A stretch of 24,137 nucleotides of DNA from the NCBI GenBank assembly GCA_035555595.1, contig DATMGK010000002.1:1-24137 (forward strand). The letters are read 5' to 3'. The notes beneath the pieces are model-generated. The model did not search any database and was not told the DNA's origin. It worked only from the letters and a program-made list of their open reading frames with translations. Below are positions 1-7,338 of the stretch, in pieces. The position numbers and the translations under genes are program-made. Each line of letters opens with the position of its first letter. Positions within the stretch are counted from its first letter, which is position 1. This DNA comes from Croceibacterium_A sp035555595. Its GTDB lineage: Bacteria > Pseudomonadota > Alphaproteobacteria > Sphingomonadales > Sphingomonadaceae.

Positions 1-426
1 GGCGGTCTCAAGCGACTTGGGATCGACATTGGCGGCCTTGAGCGCCTGCCCGGCGGCAGTCGTGCTGGCGAGCGCGAGAGCCTGAAGGATGCGCTGCACC
101 GGCACGAAGCTGTCGCCCGCCTTGGCCGCAAGCTGTTCCGCCTGATCGAGGACGCGCACGGTGTCATTATCCAGCCCCGGCGTCTGCTGCGCGCCGCCGC
201 CGGACACGGCAGGAACCTTGGCCAGCGCCTTGTCCACCTCGGCCACGGCGATCTGTGCGTTGCCGCCAGCACGCTGGATAAGCTGCGCCGCCATGCCTTC
301 GCTATCGTCCAGCAGCGCCTTCAGCAGGTGTTCTGGCGTGATGCGCTGATGGCTGAGGCGAATGGCCACGGTCTGCGCGGCCTGCAGGAAACCCTTGGCC
401 CGATCGGTGAACTTTTCCAGATTCAT
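1..426 (-). CDS. clpB: ATP-dependent chaperone ClpB, N-terminal part (cut by window edge)
   Basis: This is the first 142 codons of ClpB, the Hsp100 disaggregase that works with DnaK/DnaJ/GrpE to extract and refold proteins from aggregates in the cytoplasm. The visible protein starts MNLEKFTDRAKGFLQAAQ and is almost entirely the Clp N-terminal substrate-binding domain. It has the two related helical repeats typical of the family (about residues 1-70 and 80-142), including ITPEHLLKALL. The ATPase domains lie beyond the left edge, so nothing can be said about Walker motifs. The ATG at 424-426 is supported by the family N-terminus and by a GAGGGG Shine-Dalgarno 6 nt upstream. A sigma-32-like promoter lies just upstream (455-483), consistent with heat-shock control. 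Identity as ClpB rather than ClpA/ClpC rests on the N-domain sequence and is quite secure. Confidence 0.93.
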   Translation of the reverse strand, partial: MNLEKFTDRAKGFLQAAQTVAIRLSHQRITPEHLLKALLDDSEGMAAQLIQRAGGNAQIAVAEVDKALAKVPAVSGGGAQQTPGLDNDTVRVLDQAEQLAAKAGDSFVPVQRILQALALASTTAAGQALKAANVDPKSLETA

Positions 427-454
427 GGGAGGCCCCTCAAACGTGTCTTGCGCC

Positions 455-483
455 TAAATGGTGTGGCATGAGGGCAACACAAG
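455..483 (-). promoter_or_regulatory. Sigma-32 (RpoH)-type heat-shock promoter for clpB
   Basis: On the minus strand a CTTGTG -35 element (478-483) is followed after 14 nt by CACCATTTA (455-463). The RpoH consensus is CTTGAA, 13-15 nt, then CCCCATTTA, so 4/6 and 8/9 positions match at correct spacing. The -10 lies 28 nt upstream of the clpB ATG, giving a short leader. It sits in the 71-bp gap between the aminopeptidase stop and clpB, so clpB can be induced independently of the upstream gene. The match was found by eye; no transcription data were used. Confidence 0.7.
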
Positions 484-485
484 TG

Positions 486-503
486 CCTTGAGCGCGATCA
501 AGG
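486..503 (-). terminator. Small hairpin spanning the aminopeptidase stop codon
   Basis: The arms CCTTGA and TCAAGG (486-491 and 498-503) form a perfect 6-bp inverted repeat with a 6-nt GCGCGA centre. The TGA stop of the M17 aminopeptidase (498-500) lies inside one arm. There is no T-run after it on the minus strand, so it is at best a weak terminator or a processing/stability element between this gene and clpB. Confidence 0.3.
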
Positions 504-2081
504 TTTCCATTCTCGCGCCAGAGCGTCGAGCAGGCGCACACCGTAGCCGGTGGGGCCTTTCGGGGTGAGCGGGGCGGCGCTGTCGGCCCACATGGTCGGC
601 GCCATGTCGATATGGGCCCACGGCATATCTTCTGCCACGAAAGCCTCTACGAAGTGGGCGCCGGAACTGGCGCCCGGAGCGGGGCTGGCGCCGGAATTCT
701 TCACATCGGCGAGATCGGAGCGCACCGCGCGGGCATAGCGCGGGTTCAGTGGCAGGCGCCAAACCGCCTCACCCGTTTCCTTGGCCACGCGCTCTACCCG
801 TTCAGCCACAGCATCTTCGCGGGCGAACAGGCCGGCGTATTCCGGCCCCAACGCGGAAACGGCTGCGCCGGTCAGCGTGGCGATATCGACAATGGCGAAC
901 GGTTTGCGTTCCTGCGCGACGTATTCCAGCGCATCGGACAGGACCAGCCGCCCTTCGGCATCGGTGTTGATGACCTCGATCGTCTTGCCGCTCATCGTGC
1001 GGACGATGTCGCTGGGGCGCTGGGCGTTACCGTCAGGCATATTCTCTGCCAACGCGGCAACCGCGACGACATGGACCGGCGCGCGTGTGCGGGCGAGGGA
1101 AAGCACCGTGCCCACCACGGCGGCGGCGCCCGACATGTCGCCCTTCATATCTTCCATGCCCGAACTGGTTTTCAGCGAGATGCCGCCGGTATCGAACGTA
1201 ATCCCCTTGCCCACCAGCGCCAGTGGCGCGCCTTCCGCACCGCGATACGTAACCAGCATCAGGCGCGGCGGACGGGGGGAGCCCTGCCCGACGCCCAGAA
1301 TCGCCCCCATGCCGAGACGGCGCATGGCCGCTTCGTCCAGCACCTCTATCGATACGCCCTGAACGCCACGGAACGCCGCTCGCGCGCGTTCCACGAACGT
1401 TTCGGGATAGATGACGTTGGCAGGCTCGTTGATCAGGTCGCGGGCAAAGCGGACCCCCTCCGCCACGCCCATCTGCCGCGATTCATAGGCGGCGCGCGCA
1501 GCGGCGGGATCGGCGGAAACCAGCGTAAGATCCTGCGCGGGTGGCGGGGTCTGCGCGGTGCCGCTCTTGTACCGGTCAAAGCGATAGCCCCCCAGATGAT
1601 AGCCCAATGCGGCCTCTGCGGCGGCCTGCGCGTCGACCAGACCGACGATGGCGACGGGCGCTGCTTCGCCCTTCAGCTCCTGCGCCGCCTTGCCACCGGC
1701 CGTGGCGAGATCGAGCGCAGAGGGTTCCTCCCCCACGCCGATCAGCAACAGGCGCGGCCGCGTGCCGATGCCGCGCAGCGAGAGGGTATCGCCCGCCCCT
1801 CCCTTGAAATCGGCGGAAGCGATCGCCGCCTCAAGACCGGCACGCTCAGCCGCCGACAATTCGATACCCGTGGGCAGAGCGGCGGAATTGACCACCACGA
1901 CCAACGCCGCATCCGCCGGGGCCGATGCCGCGAACTGCACTGGCCGCTCCGCGCTGTTGGCCACATCGCCCGGTGCGACGCCAGACCCCACCACAGTGGA
2001 TTGCCCCAGTGCGGCGCCGGCCGGAGCCAGAGCGAGAGACAGGGCAAATACTGAGGCACATACGAAGCGTGAATGGGGCAT
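498..2081 (-). CDS. Exported leucyl aminopeptidase, peptidase family M17
   Basis: A two-metal aminopeptidase that removes N-terminal residues, preferentially leucine, from peptides. The 527-residue protein begins with a Sec signal peptide (MPHSRFVCASVFALSLALAP, cleavage likely near the AALG/Q region), so it should act in the periplasm, unlike cytoplasmic PepA. Residues about 40-180 form the N-terminal M17 domain and about 195-525 the catalytic domain. All expected residues are visible: K292 and D297 in GKGITFDTGG, catalytic K304, D315, and D374, E376 and R378 within NTDAEGRL (372-379). The ATG at 2079-2081 has an AGGAG 6 nt upstream. It is divergent from an M16 peptidase lipoprotein, and together the two could process peptides in the envelope. 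Exported M17 enzymes are common in sphingomonads and relatives. The family call is very secure; the natural substrate is unknown. Confidence 0.94.
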   Translation of the reverse strand: MPHSRFVCASVFALSLALAPAGAALGQSTVVGSGVAPGDVANSAERPVQFAASAPADAALVVVVNSAALPTGIELSAAERAGLEAAIASADFKGGAGDTLSLRGIGTRPRLLLIGVGEEPSALDLATAGGKAAQELKGEAAPVAIVGLVDAQAAAEAALGYHLGGYRFDRYKSGTAQTPPPAQDLTLVSADPAAARAAYESRQMGVAEGVRFARDLINEPANVIYPETFVERARAAFRGVQGVSIEVLDEAAMRRLGMGAILGVGQGSPRPPRLMLVTYRGAEGAPLALVGKGITFDTGGISLKTSSGMEDMKGDMSGAAAVVGTVLSLARTRAPVHVVAVAALAENMPDGNAQRPSDIVRTMSGKTIEVINTDAEGRLVLSDALEYVAQERKPFAIVDIATLTGAAVSALGPEYAGLFAREDAVAERVERVAKETGEAVWRLPLNPRYARAVRSDLADVKNSGASPAPGASSGAHFVEAFVAEDMPWAHIDMAPTMWADSAAPLTPKGPTGYGVRLLDALAREWKP

Positions 2082-2275
2082 CGGTTACTCCTGATCGGGA
2101 TAAGGGGCCTGAGTTTGCGAGAACAGACTTTGCAGACTGTATGCCCGGCAAGCAAGTTTGGCAGGCTTCGTGCCAGTATACGAAGTGCCGTGGTTTCCCG
2201 GCGAAGGACATACGCAGTTCGACCAATGTCGATTCTGCGACTCCCCACGGGGCAGAGCCGTGCTATCCAGCGAGG
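2082..2275. promoter_or_regulatory. Divergent intergenic region between M17 and M16 peptidase genes
   Basis: These 194 bp must hold the promoters of two outward-reading peptidase genes. On the plus strand TTGCGA (2115-2120) and TGTATG (2138-2143) are spaced 17 nt apart, the best but still weak sigma-70-like pair seen. No strong operator palindrome or terminator was recognised. The open frame running through it from 1925 is not considered coding. Confidence 0.4.
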
Positions 2276-5164
2276 ATGAGATCATTCCGCCGCCGTCTCG
2301 CCTTCGCAGCGCTGCCCCTTGCCGCTGCGCTTTCCCTCAACGCCTGCGCCACCGCACCCGCCCGCCCGGGAGCGACATCTGCGGCGGCAGCGACGACGGA
2401 GGCAGAAGCGGCGCCGCTTTCATCGCTCGTTTCGCAGGTGGACATTCCATACGAGATGTTCACGCTGGCCAACGGGCTGACCACGATCGTCCATACCGAT
2501 CGGAAATCGCCGGTGGTGGGCGTGACGATCTATTACCGCGTGGGATCGAAGCACGAGCCGCGCGGACGCACCGGCTTCGCCCATCTGTTCGAACATCTGA
2601 TGTTCGGCGGGTCGGAAAACGTAGAGAACTTCGACATTCCGCTGGAAGCCGCCGGATCGACCAGCACCAACGGATCGACCTGGTACGACCGCACGAACTA
2701 TGTCGAAACGGTGCCCACGGGCGCGGTGGATCTGGCGCTGTTCATGGAAAGCGACCGCATGGGCCACCTGCTGGGCGCGGTCACACAGGACAAGCTGGAT
2801 AAGCAGCGCGGCGTCGTCCAGAACGAGAAGCGGCAGGGCGACAACGATCCATACGGGCTGGTCGATTACAAGATCGGCGACGCGCTGTTCCCCGTGGGCC
2901 ACCCCTATCGCCATTCCACCATCGGTTCGATGGCCGATCTCGACGCGGCGAGCATCACTGATGTGCGCCAGTGGTTCACCGATAACTATGCGCCAAACAA
3001 CGTGGTGCTGGTGCTGGCGGGCGATATCGACGCCGCCACCGCGCGCGCCAAGGTGGAACGCTGGTTCGGCGACATTCCGCGCGGGCCGGAGGTGGCGCAG
3101 CCCGCGGCCCTGCCGGTGACGCTGAACGCCCCGGCGCGAGAGGAAATGACCGATCAGGTGCCGGTTACGCGGCTTTATCGCAGCTGGTCCGGCCCGGCGC
3201 TGACCGACGCCGACGCGGTGCCGCTGGCGATCGGCATGCACGTGCTGGGCGGCCTGGCCAGTTCACGGCTGGACAACGTGCTGGTGCGGGACGAGCAACT
3301 GGCGGTGAGCGTATCGGCAAGCGCGCAACAGTTCGAGCAGGTGAGCTTCCTGCAAATATCCATGGACGTGAAGCCGGGCGTCGAACCGAAAGTGGCCGAG
3401 GCTCGGCTGGATCAGTTGCTTGACGATCTGGTCGCCAATGGCCCGACGCAGGACGAGCTGGAGCGTGCGGCCACGCAGATCATCTCCGCCCAGATCGGCG
3501 CGCTGGAACTGGTCGGCGGCTTTTCCGGCAAGGGCGCGACACTGGCCGAAGGGCTGCTCTATGCCGGTGATCCGGCGCATTACCGCAAGGAACTGCAACA
3601 GATCGCCAGCCTGACGCCCGCGCAAGTGCAGGCGGCCATGCAGCGCTGGCTGACCCGCCCGGCCTATACCCTGAGCGTGGTGCCCGGCGAACGGACCGAA
3701 GACGGCGCGCTGATGGGCGGCTGGGGCGATGAAGGCACCGTGCCGCCGCCCGCGCCCGACGCCAAGGCACCGCCCCCACCGCTGGATACCGGCCCCGCCC
3801 GCACCGCGCCGCAAGTGGCGGAAGTGGGCGAACTGGCCTTCCCGCACGTAGAACACGCCACGCTTGCCAACGGCATCCCGGTCACGCTGGCACGCAGGAC
3901 GGCGATACCCAAGGTCAGTCTGGCGCTGACGTTCGACGCAGGCACCGCCGCCGATGGCTCTGCACATGCGGGCACCCAGTCGCTGATGATGAGCATGCTG
4001 GAAGAAGGCACGACAAACCGCAGCGCAGTTCAGATCGCCGAGGAACAGGAGCGGCTGGGCGCGTCCATCGGGGCGGGCACCTCCACCGACCGCAGCACAG
4101 TTTCGATGAGTGCGCTGACCGCCAACCTCCGCCCGTCGCTGGAACTGATGGCCGACATGGTCCGCCGCCCCGCCTTCGCCCCTGCCGAGGTGGAGCGGGT
4201 GAAGGATCAGCGGCTGGCCGACATCGCGCAGGAACTGGCCAGCCCGGGTGCTCTGGCCCGCCGTGCGCTGGGCCCGCTGATCTTCGGCCCCGCCCACCCC
4301 TATGGGTCGGCCGGCGCCAACGGAACAGTGCAGGTGATCGAAGCGCTGACGCCGCAGGCGATCGCCGCGGAACATGCCAAGTGGCTGCGGCCCGATCTGG
4401 CGCAGATCACCGTGGTGGGCGACATCACGATGGCCGAACTGATCCCTGCGCTGAACGCCACGTTCGGCAACTGGATGGTGCCCGCTAGTACCCCTCCGGT
4501 GAAGAACCTCGACATCGCCACTCCGGCAGCGGCGCGCAAGCTGGTGGTGATCGACCGCCCGAACTCCCCGCAATCTGTGTTGGTGCTGGCCCGTGTCCTG
4601 CCCGTTACAGGCACACAGCAGAACATGGAGGCGCTGGGACTGGCCAACGAGGTGATTGGCGGCGGTTTCCTGTCGCGCCTCAACCAGGACATTCGCGAGG
4701 AAAAGAGCTGGAGCTATGGCGTCAGCAGCGGGATAGCGGGCGTGGTCGGGAACCGGTCACTGGCAGTCTATGCGCCGGTCCAGTCGGATCGCACGGCTGA
4801 CGCCATCCGCGCGGTGCTGGACAACATGGAACAGTTCGCCAGTGGCGCGAAGGGCGTGGACGAAACTGAACTGCAACGCGTGACCGACGGCAATATCCGT
4901 GGGCTGCCCAACTCATACCAGACCAACGGACAGGTATTGAGCGCCCTGCTCAGCAACCAGCAGTTCGGACGCCCGGACGATTACCAGAGCCGGTTGCCCG
5001 GCATCCTGCGCGGGATCGACGCGGGGCAGATCGACGCAATGGCGCGCGAATATCTGTCGCCCGACGATCTGGCGATCATCGTGGTCGGCGACCGCAAGCA
5101 GATCGACGACCAGCTAAGCACGCTGAACCTGCCGGTGGAGTATCTCGACGCCAGCAAGCTGTAA
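2276..5164 (+). CDS. Two-domain M16 (pitrilysin/insulinase-type) zinc metallopeptidase, lipoprotein
   Basis: A 962-residue zinc peptidase made of two fused M16 units. The N-terminus MRSFRRRLAFAALPLAAALS leads to a lipobox LNAC with Cys24, predicting an envelope-anchored lipoprotein. The first unit (about 55-480) carries the inverted zinc motif HLFEH (H103, E106, H107) and the distal ligand E184 in NEKRQGDNDPYG, 77 residues after H107, so it should be active. A Pro/Ala-rich linker around 485-515 joins a second unit (about 525-955) that lacks HxxEH but keeps the Arg/Tyr substrate-clamp element DIREEKSWSYG (R807, Y814). This is the usual active/inactive clamshell arrangement on one chain. The open frame extends to 1925, but the ATG at 2276 is chosen because it alone gives the lipoprotein signal. 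Its Shine-Dalgarno is poor (GAGG abuts the ATG). Substrates are probably oligopeptides. Confidence 0.92.
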   Translation: MRSFRRRLAFAALPLAAALSLNACATAPARPGATSAAAATTEAEAAPLSSLVSQVDIPYEMFTLANGLTTIVHTDRKSPVVGVTIYYRVGSKHEPRGRTGFAHLFEHLMFGGSENVENFDIPLEAAGSTSTNGSTWYDRTNYVETVPTGAVDLALFMESDRMGHLLGAVTQDKLDKQRGVVQNEKRQGDNDPYGLVDYKIGDALFPVGHPYRHSTIGSMADLDAASITDVRQWFTDNYAPNNVVLVLAGDIDAATARAKVERWFGDIPRGPEVAQPAALPVTLNAPAREEMTDQVPVTRLYRSWSGPALTDADAVPLAIGMHVLGGLASSRLDNVLVRDEQLAVSVSASAQQFEQVSFLQISMDVKPGVEPKVAEARLDQLLDDLVANGPTQDELERAATQIISAQIGALELVGGFSGKGATLAEGLLYAGDPAHYRKELQQIASLTPAQVQAAMQRWLTRPAYTLSVVPGERTEDGALMGGWGDEGTVPPPAPDAKAPPPPLDTGPARTAPQVAEVGELAFPHVEHATLANGIPVTLARRTAIPKVSLALTFDAGTAADGSAHAGTQSLMMSMLEEGTTNRSAVQIAEEQERLGASIGAGTSTDRSTVSMSALTANLRPSLELMADMVRRPAFAPAEVERVKDQRLADIAQELASPGALARRALGPLIFGPAHPYGSAGANGTVQVIEALTPQAIAAEHAKWLRPDLAQITVVGDITMAELIPALNATFGNWMVPASTPPVKNLDIATPAAARKLVVIDRPNSPQSVLVLARVLPVTGTQQNMEALGLANEVIGGGFLSRLNQDIREEKSWSYGVSSGIAGVVGNRSLAVYAPVQSDRTADAIRAVLDNMEQFASGAKGVDETELQRVTDGNIRGLPNSYQTNGQVLSALLSNQQFGRPDDYQSRLPGILRGIDAGQIDAMAREYLSPDDLAIIVVGDRKQIDDQLSTLNLPVEYLDASKL

Positions 5165-5171
5165 CAGCAAC

Positions 5172-5195
5172 CCTCTCTCCCACCGGGGAGAGGGG
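5172..5195. terminator. Hairpin between convergent M16 peptidase and queH genes
   Basis: CCTCTCTCCC (5172-5181) pairs with GAGAGGGG-side sequence ending at 5195: ten base pairs including one G-U, around a 4-nt ACCG loop. It begins 8 nt after the M16 stop and ends 11 nt before the queH stop, so it could serve as a bidirectional terminator. There is no clear T-run on either side. CTCTCCC/GGGAGAG hairpins also occur as dispersed intergenic repeats in many proteobacteria, so it may be a member of such a family. Confidence 0.5.
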
Positions 5196-5205
5196 TAGTG
5201 CTTGT

Positions 5206-5871
5206 TCAGTCCTGCCCCTGCGCCATGCCGTAATACAGCTTGCCGATCTCGATTTCAGGCCGACCCTGCGACACGCGGTGGGCGTTGGTGTCGCGCAGCG
5301 AATAGACGCAGCCGCAGTATTCCTGCTGGTAGAAGTTTTCCCGCTTGGAGATTTCAATCATCCGCGCGCCGCCGCCGCCCTTGCGCCAGTTGAAAGTCCA
5401 GTAACTGATCCCTTCATACTTGGCCGCCGAACGTTCCCCGCAATCGTTGATCTGCGCCATGTTCTTCCAGCGCGAAATGCCGAGGGATGACGTGATGATG
5501 GGAAAATCGTTTTCGTAGGCGTAGAGCGCGGTGCGATCGAACCGCATGTCGAAGCACATCGTGCAGCGCACGCCGCGTTCCGGCTCCCACTCCATGCCAC
5601 GGGCGCGGCGGAACCATTCGGTCGTATCGTAATCCGCATCGACGAAGGGGACGCCGTGCTGTTCGGCAAAGCGGATGTTCTCATCCTTGCGCAGCAGGTA
5701 TTCCTTCTTGGGGTGGATGTTGGGGTTGTAGAAGAAGATCGTGTAATCGATCCCGCTCGCGCTCATCGCTTCCATGACTTCGCCGGAACAGGGCGCGCAG
5801 CAGCTATGCAGCAAGACGCGGCCAGCCCCATCGGGGGGCGTGATAACGGGCCTGTCGAGATTCTGCATCAT
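5206..5871 (-). CDS. queH: Epoxyqueuosine reductase QueH
   Basis: QueH (former DUF208) catalyses the last step of queuosine synthesis, reducing epoxyqueuosine to queuosine in tRNA with GUN anticodons. It is the non-cobalamin alternative to QueG. The 221-residue protein has the family cysteine pattern: C24, C25 and C28 in HSCCAPCS, C103 and C106 in RCTMC, and C186 and C188 in QQEYCGC. These should hold the iron-sulfur cluster and second metal site. NPNIHPKKEY (about 49-58) and SSLGISRWKN are further family blocks. The ATG at 5869-5871 is followed immediately by another ATG, so the start may be one codon later; GGA lies just upstream. It is the last gene of a minus-strand series, 70 nt after the CoA-transferase, and is convergent with the M16 gene. 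It is probably functionally unrelated to its neighbours. Confidence 0.95.
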   Translation of the reverse strand: MMQNLDRPVITPPDGAGRVLLHSCCAPCSGEVMEAMSASGIDYTIFFYNPNIHPKKEYLLRKDENIRFAEQHGVPFVDADYDTTEWFRRARGMEWEPERGVRCTMCFDMRFDRTALYAYENDFPIITSSLGISRWKNMAQINDCGERSAAKYEGISYWTFNWRKGGGGARMIEISKRENFYQQEYCGCVYSLRDTNAHRVSQGRPEIEIGKLYYGMAQGQD

Positions 5872-5941
5872 TCCATCATCCTGTAAGTTGGTGGCCCCCT
5901 ATCAGATTCGGTGCCTCGGCGTCGACAGCGATGGCGTGGGG

Positions 5942-7078
5942 TCAGGATTGGTCATCCTCTCCCAGCAAAGGGGAACGCTTGCCCAAAGCCAGTTCGGCAT
6001 CGGAAAAGCGGATGGGGGTGCGCAGGCCCTTTAGCCCGTCACCCAGATCGATCACCATGCCGCGCGCCTCAATCTGCGGATCGGACAGGGCCTGCTCCAC
6101 CGTGTTGATCGGACCGGCGGGAACACCCTGTTCCTCCAGCGCGGAAAGCAGCGCAGCCTGTTCCCAGTCGCGGGTCTGCGCCGAGATCGCTTTGGACAAG
6201 GCCACGCGGTCACGCACACGATCGGCGTTGGTCCACCACTTCTTCTCGTAAGGAACGTCCAGCACATCGCACAGGCGCAGGAACTGGGCATCGTTGCCAA
6301 CGGCGATGATGATCCAGCCATCGGCAACGGGAAAGGCTTCGTAAGGGGCGATGTTGGGGTGGGCGTTGCCCAGCCGGTGCGGCACCTTGCCTGACGCGAG
6401 GTAGTTCATCGCCTGATTGGCCAGCGTGCCGACCATCACGTCCATCAGCGCCATGTCGATATGCTGGCCCCGCCCCGTGCGTTCCCGTTGATGCAGCGCG
6501 GCCTGTATGGCGATCACGGCATAAAGGCCGGTCAGGATATCGGCATAGGCCACCCCGATCTTCTGCGGCGCGCCCTGGGGATCACCGGTCAGGTCCATGA
6601 TCCCGCCCATGCCCTGCACGATGAAATCGTAACCCGCGCGGGCGGCATAGGGTCCGTCATGGCCGAAGCCGGTGATGGAACAATAGATCAGGCGCGGATT
6701 GACGGCGCGCAGGCTATCGTAATCGAGGCCATATTTCGCCAGCCCGCCCAGCTTGAAATTCTCGATCACCACATCCGCATCGCGGACCAGATCGAGCACT
6801 TTGGCGCGGCCCGCATGCGTGGCGAAATCGGCGGTGACGGAGCGTTTGCCCCGGTTGGCCGCGTGGAAATAAGCGGCATCGCGCGTGCCGTCCGCGTTAT
6901 CCACAAAGGGCGGACCCCACCGGCGGGTATCGTCGCCATCGGGGCTTTCTACCTTGACCACATCCGCGCCAAGATCCGCCAGCACCTGCCCGGCCCACGG
7001 CCCGGCAAGGATGCGGGCGAGTTCGACGACCCTGATCCCGGCCAGAGGTGTATCAGGCTCTTCCGCCGGGATCGTCAT
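5942..7078 (-). CDS. Class III CoA-transferase, CaiB/BaiF family
   Basis: Family III CoA-transferases move CoA between a donor acyl-CoA and a free acid through a covalent aspartyl intermediate. The 378-residue protein opens with PLAGIRVVELARILAGPWAG and LADLGADVVKVE, the typical N-terminal Rossmann block. It contains the catalytic Asp180 in GVAYADILTGLYA, corresponding to Asp169 of formyl-CoA transferase. FGHDGPYAARAGYDFIVQGM and RTGRGQHIDMALMD are further family landmarks, and length is normal. Its start lies 16 nt after the dodecin stop, suggesting co-transcription with dodecin and the LigW-like decarboxylase. No good Shine-Dalgarno is visible, so translation may depend on upstream reading. 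Substrate cannot be read from sequence. The neighbourhood suggests an aromatic or aryl-keto acid, but that is inference. Confidence 0.93.
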   Translation of the reverse strand: MTIPAEEPDTPLAGIRVVELARILAGPWAGQVLADLGADVVKVESPDGDDTRRWGPPFVDNADGTRDAAYFHAANRGKRSVTADFATHAGRAKVLDLVRDADVVIENFKLGGLAKYGLDYDSLRAVNPRLIYCSITGFGHDGPYAARAGYDFIVQGMGGIMDLTGDPQGAPQKIGVAYADILTGLYAVIAIQAALHQRERTGRGQHIDMALMDVMVGTLANQAMNYLASGKVPHRLGNAHPNIAPYEAFPVADGWIIIAVGNDAQFLRLCDVLDVPYEKKWWTNADRVRDRVALSKAISAQTRDWEQAALLSALEEQGVPAGPINTVEQALSDPQIEARGMVIDLGDGLKGLRTPIRFSDAELALGKRSPLLGEDDQS

Positions 7079-7093
7079 GGGCCGCCGTGGCCG

Positions 7094-7297
7094 TCAGTCT
7101 TTGAGCACGAAGGTGATCTTCAGCGTCACCCGCCATTCGGCCACTTCCCCGCCATTGACCGTGCATTTGATGTCGCTGACCCACACGCCTTCGACGTTAT
7201 CCAGCGTTTCGGACGCTCGGGCGACACCCTTGCGGACGGCATCCTCTATTCCAACGGTGGACGACGAGATGACTTCGGTGACTTTGGCTATCGACAC
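7094..7297 (-). CDS. Dodecin, flavin-binding protein
   Basis: Dodecins are about 70-residue proteins that assemble into hollow dodecamers and store or buffer flavins (and CoA in some). The 67-residue sequence shows the beta-alpha-beta-beta pattern of the family: KVTEVISSSTVGIEDAV, then the helix ending TLDNVEG, then VWVSDIKCTVNGG and EWRVTLKITFVLKD. W39 is the conserved aromatic residue that stacks on the isoalloxazine ring. Arg replaces the Gln seen in haloarchaeal dodecins (EWRVTLK), as in many bacterial ones. The start is GTG at 7295-7297, decided by a strong AAGGAG (7306-7311) 8 nt upstream. It sits between the LigW-like decarboxylase (41-nt gap) and the CoA-transferase (15-nt gap), consistent with one transcript. 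Confidence 0.95.
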   Translation of the reverse strand: MSIAKVTEVISSSTVGIEDAVRKGVARASETLDNVEGVWVSDIKCTVNGGEVAEWRVTLKITFVLKD

Positions 7298-7338
7298 GGG
7301 CGAATCTCCTTTGAGTCACTGCGCCTTGCCAACCTAGC

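Noticed and set aside
612..2054. 480-codon open frame on the plus strand opposite the M17 aminopeptidase
   Set aside because: It is the antisense shadow of a gene with a complete set of M17 catalytic motifs. Its translation is rich in R, H, A and G with no recognisable domain, as expected in GC-rich DNA.
2115..2143. Sigma-70 promoter for the M16 gene
   Set aside because: TTGCGA and TGTATG have correct spacing but weak consensus; it is mentioned only within the divergent-region entry and not called as a promoter.
1925..2275. 117-codon N-terminal extension of the M16 peptidase
   Set aside because: It would overlap the divergent aminopeptidase and bury the lipoprotein signal peptide, which is plainly N-terminal from the ATG at 2276.
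3263..4573. 436-codon minus-strand open frame opposite the M16 peptidase
   Set aside because: Antisense shadow; composition is low complexity (R, H, G, Q rich) and there is no domain.
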